The notes under the pieces: generated by a model | The model's input: the letters and a program-made list of their open reading frames with translations, nothing else | Database searches by the model: none | Told to the model about the DNA's origin: nothing | Shown here: piece by piece, positions 63,629 to 64,000 of the stretch | Layout: every line of letters begins with the position of its first letter | Numbering within the stretch: position 1 is the first letter of the stretch | Translations under genes and position numbers: made by a program | Assembly (NCBI GenBank): GCA_030263615.1 | Contig: SZPH01000002.1 | Span: 1-64,000, forward strand | Direction of reading: 5' to 3' | Source: Villigracilis sp900696595 | GTDB taxonomy: Bacteria > Chloroflexota > Anaerolineae > Anaerolineales > Villigracilaceae | Length of the DNA: 64,000 nucleotides

Positions 63629-63629
63629 G

Positions 63630-63881
63630 ATGAACGTACACATCAGACTCGCCGAACCCTTCTGGAGGTCGGTCGGACTCCGCGACCTTGACCTGACCCT
63701 CGAGCCCGCCTCGCGCGTGGACGATTTGCTGGTTGCGCTCCGTGAGCGTTATCCACGCCTCAGCCTTGAGTTCGATCACACCCCGCCGCACGTCTTCATC
63801 GGCGACGAGGAAGCCGAAGCGGATTCGATATTGGAAGACGGCGCGCGCGTGCATCTGGTCTGGCCCGTGGCCGGCGGCTGA
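63630..63881 (+). CDS. moaD: MoaD-like ubiquitin-fold sulfur carrier
   Basis: 83 aa ending in the Gly-Gly tail (VAGG) needed for thiocarboxylate formation, with LEDGARVHLVWPVAGG like MoaD/ThiS proteins. It starts 1 nt after the ligase stop. It could provide sulfur for molybdopterin, which both Mo hydroxylases in the window need, or serve a tungsten or molybdenum enzyme encoded further on. Confidence 0.8.
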   Translation: MNVHIRLAEPFWRSVGLRDLDLTLEPASRVDDLLVALRERYPRLSLEFDHTPPHVFIGDEEAEADSILEDGARVHLVWPVAGG

Positions 63882-63887
63882 TGCGTG

Positions 63888-63945
63888 TACGGCAAAGTTC
63901 ACTTTGCCGCCGTCGGAAATCGCAAAGTGAACTTTGCGGTACTGA
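63888..63945. repeat. Pair of inverted caaagttcactttg palindromes at the window end
   Basis: gtacggcaaagttcactttgcc and cgcaaagtgaactttgcggtac lie in inverse order, forming a larger hairpin with ends gtac. The rest to 64000 is too short to judge. Confidence 0.7.
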
Positions 63946-64000
63946 AAACGTATGAGGTCTTCTTGACATTCACATCCCCCATCGCCATCGTCAACCTTTC

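Noticed and set aside
63963..64000. Possible start of a further gene at TTG 63963 after GAGG
   Set aside because: Only about 12 codons are visible before the window ends; too short to call.

Overview
The window is a 64 kb stretch in which almost every gene lies on the + strand. It is catabolic in character and most likely comes from an anaerobic Chloroflexota of the Anaerolineae type. This assignment is inference from three things: both ABC-transporter lipoproteins carry the Ala/Thr/Glu/Pro-rich linker after the lipobox that is common in that group; the reductive, ferredoxin-dependent enzymes point to anaerobic life; and the gaps are full of palindromic repeats. The only minus-strand genes I support are a hicBA toxin-antitoxin remnant at 37.5-37.9 kb. 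No rRNA, tRNA, CRISPR array or transposase was seen.

Region 1 (1-17.7 kb) reads as one long unit for an N-containing heterocycle or ureide. It holds FdrA (5' end outside the window), a nitrilase-fold amidase, DUF1116, a fused double cyclase-family hydrolase, a three-subunit molybdenum hydroxylase with a CoxG-like protein, a BMP-type (nucleoside/nucleobase-like) ABC importer, a second cyclase-family hydrolase, a Cys-less thiolase-fold protein with its DUF35 partner, and DUF2877. FdrA, DUF1116 and DUF2877 are the three homologues of the E. coli oxamate carbamoyltransferase complex, here spread over 17 kb with ring-opening enzymes between them.

Region 2 (17.7-37.3 kb) matches, step for step, the anaerobic indoleacetate route described for betaproteobacteria. 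It has a TrpB2-type tryptophan synthase beta chain, indolepyruvate:ferredoxin oxidoreductase (IorAB), a second molybdenum hydroxylase, an aminotransferase, a methylmalonyl-CoA-epimerase-like protein, a family III CoA-transferase, an acyl-CoA dehydrogenase lacking the usual catalytic base, a two-part B12 mutase, and HyuA/HyuB. Proposed flow: (indole) -> tryptophan -> indolepyruvate -> indoleacetyl-CoA/indoleacetate -> oxindoleacetate -> 2-aminophenylsuccinate -> its CoA ester -> 2-aminobenzylmalonyl-CoA -> 2-aminocinnamoyl-CoA -> anthraniloyl-CoA.

Region 3 (38.1-54.5 kb) encodes a Bzd-type ATP-dependent benzoyl-CoA reductase (BzdNOPQ order), a PaaX-family repressor, the ring-cleavage enzymes Oah, Dch and Had, beta-oxidation enzymes (MaoC hydratase, SDR, thiolase, thioesterase), an amidohydrolase, a second IorAB pair and an isopropylmalate-synthase-like protein. 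Region 4 (54.6-63.9 kb) is a Liv-type ABC importer joined to a third IorAB, a phenylacetate-CoA ligase and a MoaD-like sulfur carrier.

Regions 2 and 3 each begin with the same module: TTGACA-16-TATACT, then after 4 nt an inverted repeat of 10-bp arms 21 nt apart, then GGAGG. This suggests one regulator, plausibly the PaaX-family protein encoded in region 3. The gaps hold several families of hairpin repeats, a three-copy MITE-like element, small palindromes nested inside other repeats, and a palindromic element inserted in frame into a hydroxylase gene. Functions are assigned from sequence recognition alone; substrates are inferred from gene context.
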